DNA of 64,000 nt, from NCBI GenBank assembly GCA_965220315.1, contig CBDCPP010000001.1:124001-188000 (forward strand), read 5' to 3'. Origin of the DNA: JAPOXK01 sp965220315. Its GTDB lineage: Bacteria > Chloroflexota > Dehalococcoidia > Bin125. Of the stretch, positions 1 through 6,938 are shown piece by piece. Positions within the stretch are counted from its first letter, which is position 1, and each line of letters opens with the position of its first letter. Made by a program: the position numbers and the translations under genes. Under the pieces are notes generated by a model. The model worked only from the letters and a program-made list of their open reading frames with translations, was not told where the DNA came from and made no database searches.

Positions 1-1
1 C

Positions 2-685
2 AACCTCGCTGAGCAGTACCAGTGTCCCGTGATCCTGCTCAGCGATCTCTTTACTTCGAACTCGCTCGTCTCCGTCCCTACCAGCGCACTCGACTTGGAA
101 ACAGTGGTGGCGGAGATCGATCGCGGCAAGACGCTGACGTACGACGCGATCGAGGAGCTGGTCGAGCCCTACGGCCGCTACGCCTTCACTGAAGACGGTG
201 TCAGTCCGCGCGCGGTGCCCGGTCATCCGAAAGCGCTCGTGCACGGAATGTCCGATGAGCACGACGAGTTCGGCGGCATCACTGAAGAAGCCACGAACCG
301 CATCGCCATGATGCGGAAGCGCATGCGCAAACTGGAGGGCGCGCATGCGCAGATGGAACCGCCCACCATCTACGGACAAACCGAGGCGCCGGTCTCGCTG
401 GTCGCTTGGGGTGGGACCTGGGGCGCGCTGACCGAAGTCATCGACCGATCGGCGGGACGATTCAACCTGATCCATTACACTGATCTCCAGCCGTTCCCCG
501 CGGGCGGCGCAGAGCCACTCGAACGAGCGAACAAGCTCGTCGCCGTGGAGCAGAATTTCACCGGTCAGCTTGCCCGGTACTTGCGTGCACAGACCGGCAT
601 CGAGATCCCGGACAAGATCCTCAAATATGACGGTCGCCAAATGACGCCCGGCTGGGTTATGGAGCAGCTGGAGGAGATTGCGTGA
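2..685 (+). CDS. korA: 2-oxoacid:ferredoxin oxidoreductase alpha subunit, C-terminal part (5' end outside window)
   Basis: The frame is open from the window edge, so only the C-terminal 227 residues are present. The enzyme oxidatively decarboxylates a 2-oxoacid (probably 2-oxoglutarate) to acyl-CoA and reduces ferredoxin; the alpha subunit carries the pyrimidine-binding part of the TPP site. Visible family hallmarks are the first residues NLAEQYQCPVILLSD, the block SDEHDEFGGITEEATNR near the middle, and a C-terminal domain with VSLVAWGGTWGALTEV. The stop codon overlaps the korB start, so the two subunits are probably translationally coupled. The choice of 2-oxoglutarate over pyruvate or another 2-oxoacid rests on resemblance to KorA and is not proven by a motif. 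Confidence 0.9.
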   Translation, partial: NLAEQYQCPVILLSDLFTSNSLVSVPTSALDLETVVAEIDRGKTLTYDAIEELVEPYGRYAFTEDGVSPRAVPGHPKALVHGMSDEHDEFGGITEEATNRIAMMRKRMRKLEGAHAQMEPPTIYGQTEAPVSLVAWGGTWGALTEVIDRSAGRFNLIHYTDLQPFPAGGAEPLERANKLVAVEQNFTGQLARYLRAQTGIEIPDKILKYDGRQMTPGWVMEQLEEIA

Positions 686-1590
686 TGACCACCGTAACGC
701 CTGCACCATCGCCCGTAACTTTGAACGACTACAAACCGCTCTTCGCCGAAGAAAACACCTGGTGCGCCGGTTGCGGTGATTTCGGCATTCTGGCCGGGCT
801 GCAGCAGGCACTGGTGCAGCTGGAGATCGCGCCGCATCGTGTGATGGTGGTGTCGGGAATTGGCTGCGGCTCCAAGCTGCCCGATTACATTCGTTGTAAC
901 GGCTGGCAGACGCTCCACGGCCGGGCGCTGCCAGCCGCACAGGGCTTCCGCCTCGTGCAGCACCACATGACCGTTCTGGCCGTGACTGGTGACGGGGATG
1001 GCTTGGGCGAAGGGGGCAACCACTGGATCCACGCCATGCGCCGCAACGTCAATATCACACACTTGGTCGAGAATAATCAGACCTATGGCCTCACCAAAGG
1101 CCAGGCTTCTCCGACTTCCGATCTCGGCTACATCTCCTCCACCACGCCGGAGGGCAACGTGGAATTTGCGATCAACCCGATCTCCGTCGCGTTGGCGGCG
1201 GGAGCAACCTTTGTCGCGCGCGGGTTCTCCGGCAGTGTGAAGCCGTTGCGAGATCTGATCGCGATGGCGATCCAGCATCCCGGCTACGCCATCATTGACA
1301 TTCTCCAGCCCTGTGTGACGTGGAACCGCGTCGAATACACGTACAAATGGTTCAAGCAGCGCGTCTATGACTTAGCGGAAGAGCATGACCTAACCGATAA
1401 GACCGAGGCTTTTCGGCGTAGCCTCGAATGGGGCGACCGCATTCCTTTGGGCGTCTTCTACCGCGAGGAACGCGACACTTTGGATGCGCAAACCACCGCG
1501 ATTCAAATGGAGCCCGAGCGGCCCGTCGCGCTGCGCGAGCTACCCGTTTCCAGAGAGCGGTTCGAGGCTCTCAAAGCGAAGCTCACCTAG
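685..1590 (+). CDS. korB: 2-oxoacid:ferredoxin oxidoreductase beta subunit
   Basis: The beta subunit binds TPP and the proximal [4Fe-4S] cluster. Visible motifs are WCAGCGDFG near residue 30 (two cluster Cys), GIGCGSKLPDY near 60 (third Cys), GDGDGLGEGGNH near 103-114 with NNQTYGLTKGQ about 25 residues later (the Mg-TPP motif), and LQPCVTWN (fourth Cys). About 300 residues is the normal length for a stand-alone KorB. ATG at 685 is preferred because GAGGAG at 671-676 lies 8 nt upstream and it overlaps the korA stop; a GTG at 682 is also possible. No ferredoxin domain is fused, so an external ferredoxin is expected. Confidence 0.93.
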   Translation: MTTVTPAPSPVTLNDYKPLFAEENTWCAGCGDFGILAGLQQALVQLEIAPHRVMVVSGIGCGSKLPDYIRCNGWQTLHGRALPAAQGFRLVQHHMTVLAVTGDGDGLGEGGNHWIHAMRRNVNITHLVENNQTYGLTKGQASPTSDLGYISSTTPEGNVEFAINPISVALAAGATFVARGFSGSVKPLRDLIAMAIQHPGYAIIDILQPCVTWNRVEYTYKWFKQRVYDLAEEHDLTDKTEAFRRSLEWGDRIPLGVFYREERDTLDAQTTAIQMEPERPVALRELPVSRERFEALKAKLT

Positions 1591-1694
1591 CTGCTTGATT
1601 TCCTGTGCCGCCGGATACGCGGCGGTTATCATACGGCGACGCGCTTGCCCGGCCTTGATGATCGGGCAGTTCGACTGAAATAAAGGAGGCCCGC

Positions 1695-2543
1695 GTGCAG
1701 ATCGGCTGTTCGATGTTCATCACGGACCATACGATTGCGCCGGACGAACTCGCACGGGCGGTCGAAGAGCGGGGCTTTGACTCGCTCTGGATGCCCGAGC
1801 ATCCGCATATCCCCTCCGAACGGGTGACACCCTTTCCGGGCACCAGCAGCATCGACATGCCGGAGTGGTACTTCCGCTCCTACGATCCATTCGTTTGCCT
1901 CAGCATGGCGGCCGCCGCTACGACGACCCTCAAGGTGGGTACGGCGATCTGTCTCGTGATTGAGCGAGAACCGATCGTGATGGCGAAGCAAGTGGCCAGC
2001 ATCGATCGACTCTCCCAAGGCCGCTTCTTATTCGGGGTAGGCGCCGGCTGGCTGGCGGAAGAGATGGAGGCATTCGGGACGCCGTTCAAGCAGCGATGGG
2101 CCGTGGCCCGCGAGCGGGTGGAGGCGATGAAAGCGCTCTGGGCGGACGAGGAAGCCGAATACCACGGTGAGCATGTGAACGTCGACCGCACATCGGTGCG
2201 CCCGGCGCCGGTGCAGCAACCGCATCCGCCGATCTACATCGGCGCAGGGACCCACTGGTCGCGGCAGCGAGTGGTGGAATGGGCGGACGGCTGGCTGCCG
2301 TTATTCAAAGCGCCTGAAGAGCTGGCGCCCGAGATCGCCGACTTGAGGGAGCGGGCCGAGAAGATTGGTCGCGATCCCAACAGCGTGAGCGTGACGCTCT
2401 ACGGCACTCGTCCCGACGCTGCCTGGCTGGATGCCTACGAAAAAATGGGCGTCGATCGCTGCCTATTCGACCTCCCAAGCGCGTACGCCGACAAGGTCAT
2501 CCCGATATTGGATGACCTCGCCAAGCTCGTCGTGGATCGTTAG
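1695..2543 (+). CDS. LLM class F420-dependent oxidoreductase
   Basis: A 282-residue single-domain (beta/alpha)8 luciferase-like protein. The N-terminal core has ERGFDSLWMPEH (near residues 25-36). Further on come KVGTAICLVIEREP and GRFLFGVGAGW, both typical of the F420-dependent LLM branch. A strong ribosome site, AAAGGAGG at 1682-1689, fixes the GTG start. It lies about 100 bp after korB on the same strand and could be cotranscribed, but the gap could hold its own promoter. The substrate is unknown. The F420 rather than FMN cofactor is inferred from family resemblance and from other F420-type enzymes in the window. Confidence 0.82.
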   Translation: MQIGCSMFITDHTIAPDELARAVEERGFDSLWMPEHPHIPSERVTPFPGTSSIDMPEWYFRSYDPFVCLSMAAAATTTLKVGTAICLVIEREPIVMAKQVASIDRLSQGRFLFGVGAGWLAEEMEAFGTPFKQRWAVARERVEAMKALWADEEAEYHGEHVNVDRTSVRPAPVQQPHPPIYIGAGTHWSRQRVVEWADGWLPLFKAPEELAPEIADLRERAEKIGRDPNSVSVTLYGTRPDAAWLDAYEKMGVDRCLFDLPSAYADKVIPILDDLAKLVVDR

Positions 2544-2570
2544 GCGTTTTTTCACTGCTCGCGCTTTCCC

Positions 2571-3239
2571 CTAGAGTCCGATCACGGTATTGAGCAGGGC
2601 ATCGTACTCCGGCGGTACGGCGCCGAAGTCGGCCCGAACGCGGATGATCGGGCGTCCGCTCCCGCGGATCAGCCGTCCTCCCCAACGGCTGGCGACGCGG
2701 GCCGTCTCGGGTAACTCGGTAACCCTGGCGGACCCTAGCGCGGGATCGAGGTGCTCGCACACTGCTTTGGACGTCAGGATGCTGAGTTCGCGGTCCGAGG
2801 ACGGGGGCGGTGCCGCCGCGTTTATCAGGATCTGTAAGGCCCAAGGTTCGCGTGCCATCTTTGTCAGGGCCGCGATCAGTGCGGAGTCGCCGGCGAGGGT
2901 CCGCGCGAGCAAACCGGCCCAAGGGAAGTTCACCGTGACGAGATCCGCGCTTGCGTCTAGGGCATCCGGCAGCGCCTCAACCGCAGCTGCCACGTAGAGC
3001 ACGTTCGCGCGTCCGCCACGCGCAGGCTTGCGCTGCGCCTTGCTGGCGTACGTTGCCAGCGCTTCGCGGTTCGGATCCAATCCCACGCAGAGCACCTCCG
3101 GATATGCGCCTGCGACGCGGTAAGGGAAAGCGCCGTCTCCGGTTCCGATGTCGAGCAGAGTCAAGCGGTACCGCGCCGCCCGCGCGCGGAATCCACCGGC
3201 GGTTAATTCTTCTGTCTTGCGCCCCAGCACAATCCGCAC
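2571..3239 (-). CDS. KamB/NpmA-like 16S rRNA (adenine-1408-N1) methyltransferase homologue
   Basis: A 222-residue Rossmann methyltransferase closely resembling the m1A1408 enzymes that give aminoglycoside resistance. From the GTG start at 3239 it shows LLDIGTGDG with Asp30, GLDP with Asp55, the block KPARGGRANVLYVAAAVEAL, FPWAGLL with Trp107, and SRWGGRL with Trp186. In NpmA and KamB two tryptophans in these same places sandwich the flipped A1408. The length also matches NpmA (about 219 residues). GTG at 3239 was chosen because GGAGG lies 11 nt upstream and NpmA/KamB begin at the same point; a longer frame to 3314 would overlap the divergent gene. The 3' end converges with the LLM gene. Whether it truly methylates A1408 is inference. 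Confidence 0.75.
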   Translation of the reverse strand: MRIVLGRKTEELTAGGFRARAARYRLTLLDIGTGDGAFPYRVAGAYPEVLCVGLDPNREALATYASKAQRKPARGGRANVLYVAAAVEALPDALDASADLVTVNFPWAGLLARTLAGDSALIAALTKMAREPWALQILINAAAPPPSSDRELSILTSKAVCEHLDPALGSARVTELPETARVASRWGGRLIRGSGRPIIRVRADFGAVPPEYDALLNTVIGL

Positions 3240-3303
3240 GAGTACGGCTCCCTCCGTTGCGTCCGGTATCGTAGCTGCGGACGATCGGTGGTCGGGAGCG
3301 ACA

Positions 3304-3741
3304 GTGGCACGCAAACGTAAGCAGCGCCTCGAGTTGAGCGAAGACGAGGCTAACGCCTATCTCGATCGGCGCACCGAGTGGGCGGTGCTCACGACCGTTG
3401 GAACGGACGGCATGCCTCATAGCGTGCCCCTCGGGTACTTCCGCCTGGGCGACCACTTGTACTTGGGGATGCGTGAAGGCTCGCAGAAGATCAAGAACAT
3501 CGAGCGTAACCCGCACGTGTCGGTGTTGGTCACCTCCGCCAAATCGACGAGGGACATTTCCGGCGTGTTGGTGCAGGGCACCGGCACGCTTATTCGGGAT
3601 CCCGGGAGACGGCTGGAGCTGGCGCGCGGCCTGGCGCGTCAGCGCGGCACACCGGAGATGGAGCTGCCGGGTTCCGTGAGCGAAGATGGCGTTTATGTAC
3701 AGGTAACGCGGAAGCGTGTGATCAGCTGGAATTACCGTTAA
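3304..3741 (+). CDS. pyridoxamine 5'-phosphate oxidase-like split-barrel protein
   Basis: A 145-residue split beta-barrel flavin/F420-binding protein. Visible features are LDRRTEWAVLTTVGTDGMP near the N-terminus, HSVPLGYFRLGDHLYLGM, and SQKIKNIERNPHVSVLV. These follow the strand pattern of the PPOX/nitroimidazole-reductase-like family. GTG at 3304 starts just before the conserved part; earlier in-frame codons run through the divergent methyltransferase gene. The 64-bp gap to that gene is the likely shared promoter region. The substrate is unknown; F420-linked or FMN-linked reduction is possible. Confidence 0.75.
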   Translation: MARKRKQRLELSEDEANAYLDRRTEWAVLTTVGTDGMPHSVPLGYFRLGDHLYLGMREGSQKIKNIERNPHVSVLVTSAKSTRDISGVLVQGTGTLIRDPGRRLELARGLARQRGTPEMELPGSVSEDGVYVQVTRKRVISWNYR

Positions 3742-3818
3742 CTCGGTGTCGTTGGCGGTTGATGTAACCTCCGCTCGCCTGCAGCGCGGCAGCGCGGCCA
3801 GCAATGAAGGAGCACGTC

Positions 3819-4613
3819 ATGGACCTGGGGTTGACTGGAAAGAAGGCGCTCGTCACAGGCGGCAGCCGCGGGATCGGGCGCGCGCTCGCGGCGGCGCTCT
3901 TGGCGGAAGGGGCATCCGTCGGAATCTGCGCGCGGGGGGCGGAGGGGCTGGAACAGGTCCGGGCGGCGCTGCAGGCGGAGGCGCCGGGTCGAGTCTTCGC
4001 ACAGCAGGCGGATATCGGAGAGGCGGACGGGATCCGCGGCTTCGTCAAGTCCACAGTCGACGCGCTGGGCGGGCTGGACATTTTCATCCACAACGCCAGC
4101 GGCATGGGTGTCCCCGGCGAAGAGGGCTGGGTCATGAACTACGCAATCGATGTAATGGCCGCCGTGCGCGGCGTCGACGAGGCGATGCCCGCGCTGGAAT
4201 CGAGCGATGCCGGCAGCATCGTCTTGATCGCCAGCATCTCCGGAATGGAGGCGTTTGGATTTGTCGGCGATCGGAACGTGCGGGAGGGAATGGGCGGCCC
4301 CTTTGCTTACGGGCCCATGAAGGCAGCGTTGATCGCCTACGGCAACGAGCTGGCGCAAGCACTCGCGCCCAAGGGGATTCGCGTGAACGTCATCTCCCCG
4401 GGTTCGATTGATTTCGAGGGCGGATTTTGGCAACAGATGGCGCAGGAAGCCAAACCGGTGTACGAGGGCGTGCTCGACACGATTCCCAGCGGCCGGTACG
4501 GCACCGTGGACGAAGTGGCGCGGGTCGTCGCCTTCATCGCTAGCCCTGCCGCGAGCTGGGTGACGGCGGAAAATATCCTCGTCGACGGCGGGCAGTTCAA
4601 AACGAACCACTAA
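3819..4613 (+). CDS. SDR family NAD(P)-dependent oxidoreductase
   Basis: A 264-residue classical short-chain dehydrogenase/reductase. It has the cofactor motif TGGSRGIG at residues 13-20, the structural motif HNAS in place of NNAG, and the catalytic Tyr164-x3-Lys168 in YGPMKAAL, followed by IRVNVISPGSIDFEGGFW. The C-terminus WVTAENILVDGGQF is typical. The ATG at 3819 follows AAGGAG (3807-3812) at 6 nt; the ATG at 3804 lies upstream of that ribosome site and is unlikely. It probably oxidises or reduces a hydroxy/keto group, but the substrate cannot be read from sequence. Confidence 0.88.
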   Translation: MDLGLTGKKALVTGGSRGIGRALAAALLAEGASVGICARGAEGLEQVRAALQAEAPGRVFAQQADIGEADGIRGFVKSTVDALGGLDIFIHNASGMGVPGEEGWVMNYAIDVMAAVRGVDEAMPALESSDAGSIVLIASISGMEAFGFVGDRNVREGMGGPFAYGPMKAALIAYGNELAQALAPKGIRVNVISPGSIDFEGGFWQQMAQEAKPVYEGVLDTIPSGRYGTVDEVARVVAFIASPAASWVTAENILVDGGQFKTNH

Positions 4614-4633
4614 CCGGGCGTCGCGGCACAGGC

Positions 4634-5536
4634 TTACGCGCGAGCGCTGAACAGCAACCGGCGCAGCTGAGCGACCCGGCCTTGTTGGCGTGCGGATTCG
4701 CGCGTCAGATCCTGCACTGCTTTTGGATCGCCCGCCACGATCCTCTCGCGCCAAGCGCGCAGGATGTCGACGCTCGGAGCCCTTTGATCGTCGCCAGCGA
4801 AGCGCTGGAAAGGGTGCCAATCCATGTTTCTTCCCTTTGTGGATACGTGCATGCCGGCCGCTAGACACAGCGCGATGCCGCCCGCGACATCCCAGATCTT
4901 CCCGTCGCTGATCACACAGCAGCTAAGGCTGCCGTCTGCCGTGAGCGCCAGCTCCAAGGCGATGCTGCCGAGCGTGCGAGCGATGCCAAGGCGGCGGCCG
5001 CGCGGGCCGGTGGCGCCGGTCCAGCCGCCCGGTACCGCGCTTAGCCGGTTGGCTTGGTCGAGGTTCTGCGGCGTGCGGAGCACGGGCATGGCATCGAATT
5101 GAAGGCCGGATCCGCGCGCTGCGTGATACACCCCTGCCTGTAGCCCCGGGCCGGTGCTGACCCAGATCGCGCCGACGAGCGGTTCGCCGCGGTAGAGCAC
5201 GCCGATCGAGCTTGCGAAGAGCGGTAAGCCATTGACGAAGTTGGCGGTCCCGTCCAAGGGATCGACCACCCAGACGTAGTCGGCATCGGGTGGACCCGAG
5301 CTGTCCTGCTCCTCGCCGAGTAGCGCGTGGTCCGGAAAACGCGTGTGCACTGCTTCGCGCAGCATCGTTTCAGTGTCGTGGTCCACGTCCGTGACGGGAT
5401 CCAAGCCGCGGTGGTCCTTGAAGCGGACTTCAGTGCCGGAGTGGAAGCGTTCGCCGAGCATCGCCCCGGCACGGGCGGCGAACTCCGTTGCGGCTTGCGC
5501 AATCACCCGCAGCTCGGGCGGTGTCTCGGTCTCCAT
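4634..5536 (-). CDS. inositol monophosphatase family protein
   Basis: A 300-residue Mg-dependent sugar-phosphatase fold protein. It has GEE at residues 74-76, the metal-binding VDPLDGTANFVNG starting near 91, and IWDVAGGIAL in the C-terminal half. These are the three signature blocks of the IMPase/FBPase/CysQ superfamily. ATG at 5536 was chosen because a GGAGG ribosome site lies about 4 nt upstream. The C-terminus is longer than usual, with an Arg/Gln-rich tail ending LRRLLFSARA. The substrate could be inositol phosphate, another sugar phosphate or PAP; the sequence does not decide. Confidence 0.87.
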   Translation of the reverse strand: METETPPELRVIAQAATEFAARAGAMLGERFHSGTEVRFKDHRGLDPVTDVDHDTETMLREAVHTRFPDHALLGEEQDSSGPPDADYVWVVDPLDGTANFVNGLPLFASSIGVLYRGEPLVGAIWVSTGPGLQAGVYHAARGSGLQFDAMPVLRTPQNLDQANRLSAVPGGWTGATGPRGRRLGIARTLGSIALELALTADGSLSCCVISDGKIWDVAGGIALCLAAGMHVSTKGRNMDWHPFQRFAGDDQRAPSVDILRAWRERIVAGDPKAVQDLTRESARQQGRVAQLRRLLFSARA

Positions 5537-5641
5537 CGGTCCTCCGGTCCGGGCCATCGTAGCCGTGCGATGCGCATTCACCACCACTCCGGCTGACGGC
5601 TACACTCAGACGAGCAACGGATCCGATCCAAGGGAGGAGCC

Positions 5642-6841
5642 ATGGAACAGGCAGGCGCGGTCGCACGAGCTGCCAATGATCGAGCGGCCGCAGCGCTGGG
5701 GACGGGAGAGACGTGGGACGAAGCGACGGAAGCCGCGCTCGCGGGGCTGCCGCGTTCCGAGGCCCCGCCCGATCTCGCCCTCCTTTTTGTCGACTCCCAC
5801 TTTGGCGACGACTACGCCGCCGTCGTCGAGCGCGTCCGCGGCGGCACCGGGGCGGCACACCTCCTTGGCTGCTCTGGGCAGAGTGTGATCGGGCCTGGTC
5901 TGGAGGCCGAGGACGGCGTCGCAGTTGCATTGATGACGTTGCGCTTGCCGGGTGCGACCCTGACGCCGCTGGCGCTGACTGAGCACAGCAAAGCCGAGAC
6001 GCTGCTCGACGCTGCCCGGGAGCAAGAGGCGATGTCGGCTTGGCTTGCCTTCGCGGACCCGTTCAGCACGGATGCCGACGCGCTGATCGGCGCGATCGAG
6101 CGACGCTGGTCACGGACGCCGGTCTTGGGCGGGCTGGCCTCGGCGCATAACCAGCGCGAGGGCACGGCCGTCTTCCTTGACGGTGAGGTGTATGAAACCG
6201 GTGCCGTCCTGCTCGGGCTGAGCGGCGCCGTGGGCTTCCGCTCGCTCGTTGCACAGGGGGCGACGCCGATCGGGCAGACCTGGACGATCACCGGTTGCGA
6301 ACGGAACGTGATCCAGACGATCGGGTCGCGGTCGCCCCTGGACGTACTGCAGGAGACGCTCGGCGCCTTGGATCCGGAGACCCGGGAACGCGCGCAGCGC
6401 AACCTCTTGGTAGGCCTGGCGATGGACGAGTACCGTGACGAACACGCCCAAGGGGATTTCTTGATTCGCAATCTCATGGGCGCCGACCGTGAGAGCGGCG
6501 CGATCGCGATCAATGCGATCCCCCGTGCGGGCCAGACGTTCCAATTCCAGTACCGCGACGCGGCGGCCGCCCATGAGGACTTGCAGTCGCAGCTAGCAAC
6601 GCTGAAGGGTGCACTCGCCGAGGAAGAGCAGGTGGTGGGTGCGATGCTGTGCGCCTGTAACGGGCGCGGACAAGGGCTGTTCGGGGAGCCGCACCACGAT
6701 GCCGGAGCCCTCGCCGCCGCGCTGGGTCCCATCCCCACCGCCGGCCTGTTCTGCAACGGCGAGATCGGCCCGGTGGGCGGCGCCAATTTTGTCCACGGTT
6801 TCACGGCCAGCATCGCCCTGCTGACCACCGCGACCGGCTGA
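5642..6841 (+). CDS. FIST N- and C-domain sensory protein
   Basis: A 399-residue protein with the FIST_N (about 25-220) and FIST_C (about 230-370) architecture, thought to bind small ligands such as amino acids in sensory pathways. Visible are LLFVDSHFGDDY, the loop HLLGCSGQSVIG, PVLGGLASAHN, and in the C-domain FLIRNLMGADRESGAIAIN and GAMLCACNGRGQGLFG. No kinase, GGDEF or methyl-accepting domain is fused, so it would act with a partner that is not next to it. GGGAGGAG directly before the ATG fixes the start. Confidence 0.85.
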   Translation: MEQAGAVARAANDRAAAALGTGETWDEATEAALAGLPRSEAPPDLALLFVDSHFGDDYAAVVERVRGGTGAAHLLGCSGQSVIGPGLEAEDGVAVALMTLRLPGATLTPLALTEHSKAETLLDAAREQEAMSAWLAFADPFSTDADALIGAIERRWSRTPVLGGLASAHNQREGTAVFLDGEVYETGAVLLGLSGAVGFRSLVAQGATPIGQTWTITGCERNVIQTIGSRSPLDVLQETLGALDPETRERAQRNLLVGLAMDEYRDEHAQGDFLIRNLMGADRESGAIAINAIPRAGQTFQFQYRDAAAAHEDLQSQLATLKGALAEEEQVVGAMLCACNGRGQGLFGEPHHDAGALAAALGPIPTAGLFCNGEIGPVGGANFVHGFTASIALLTTATG

Positions 6842-6938
6842 ACCAATCGACTGCCTCGCAGTCGTGGCCCCGGCCGGCCGGGCGCAGCCATAGAATGGCG
6901 GCTGTTTCACGAGTGGATGACGAGGAAGGGGACGCTGC

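Noticed and set aside
5642..6841. Full two-component signalling function for the FIST gene.
   Set aside because: No kinase or response-regulator gene is adjacent, so only the FIST domains can be claimed.
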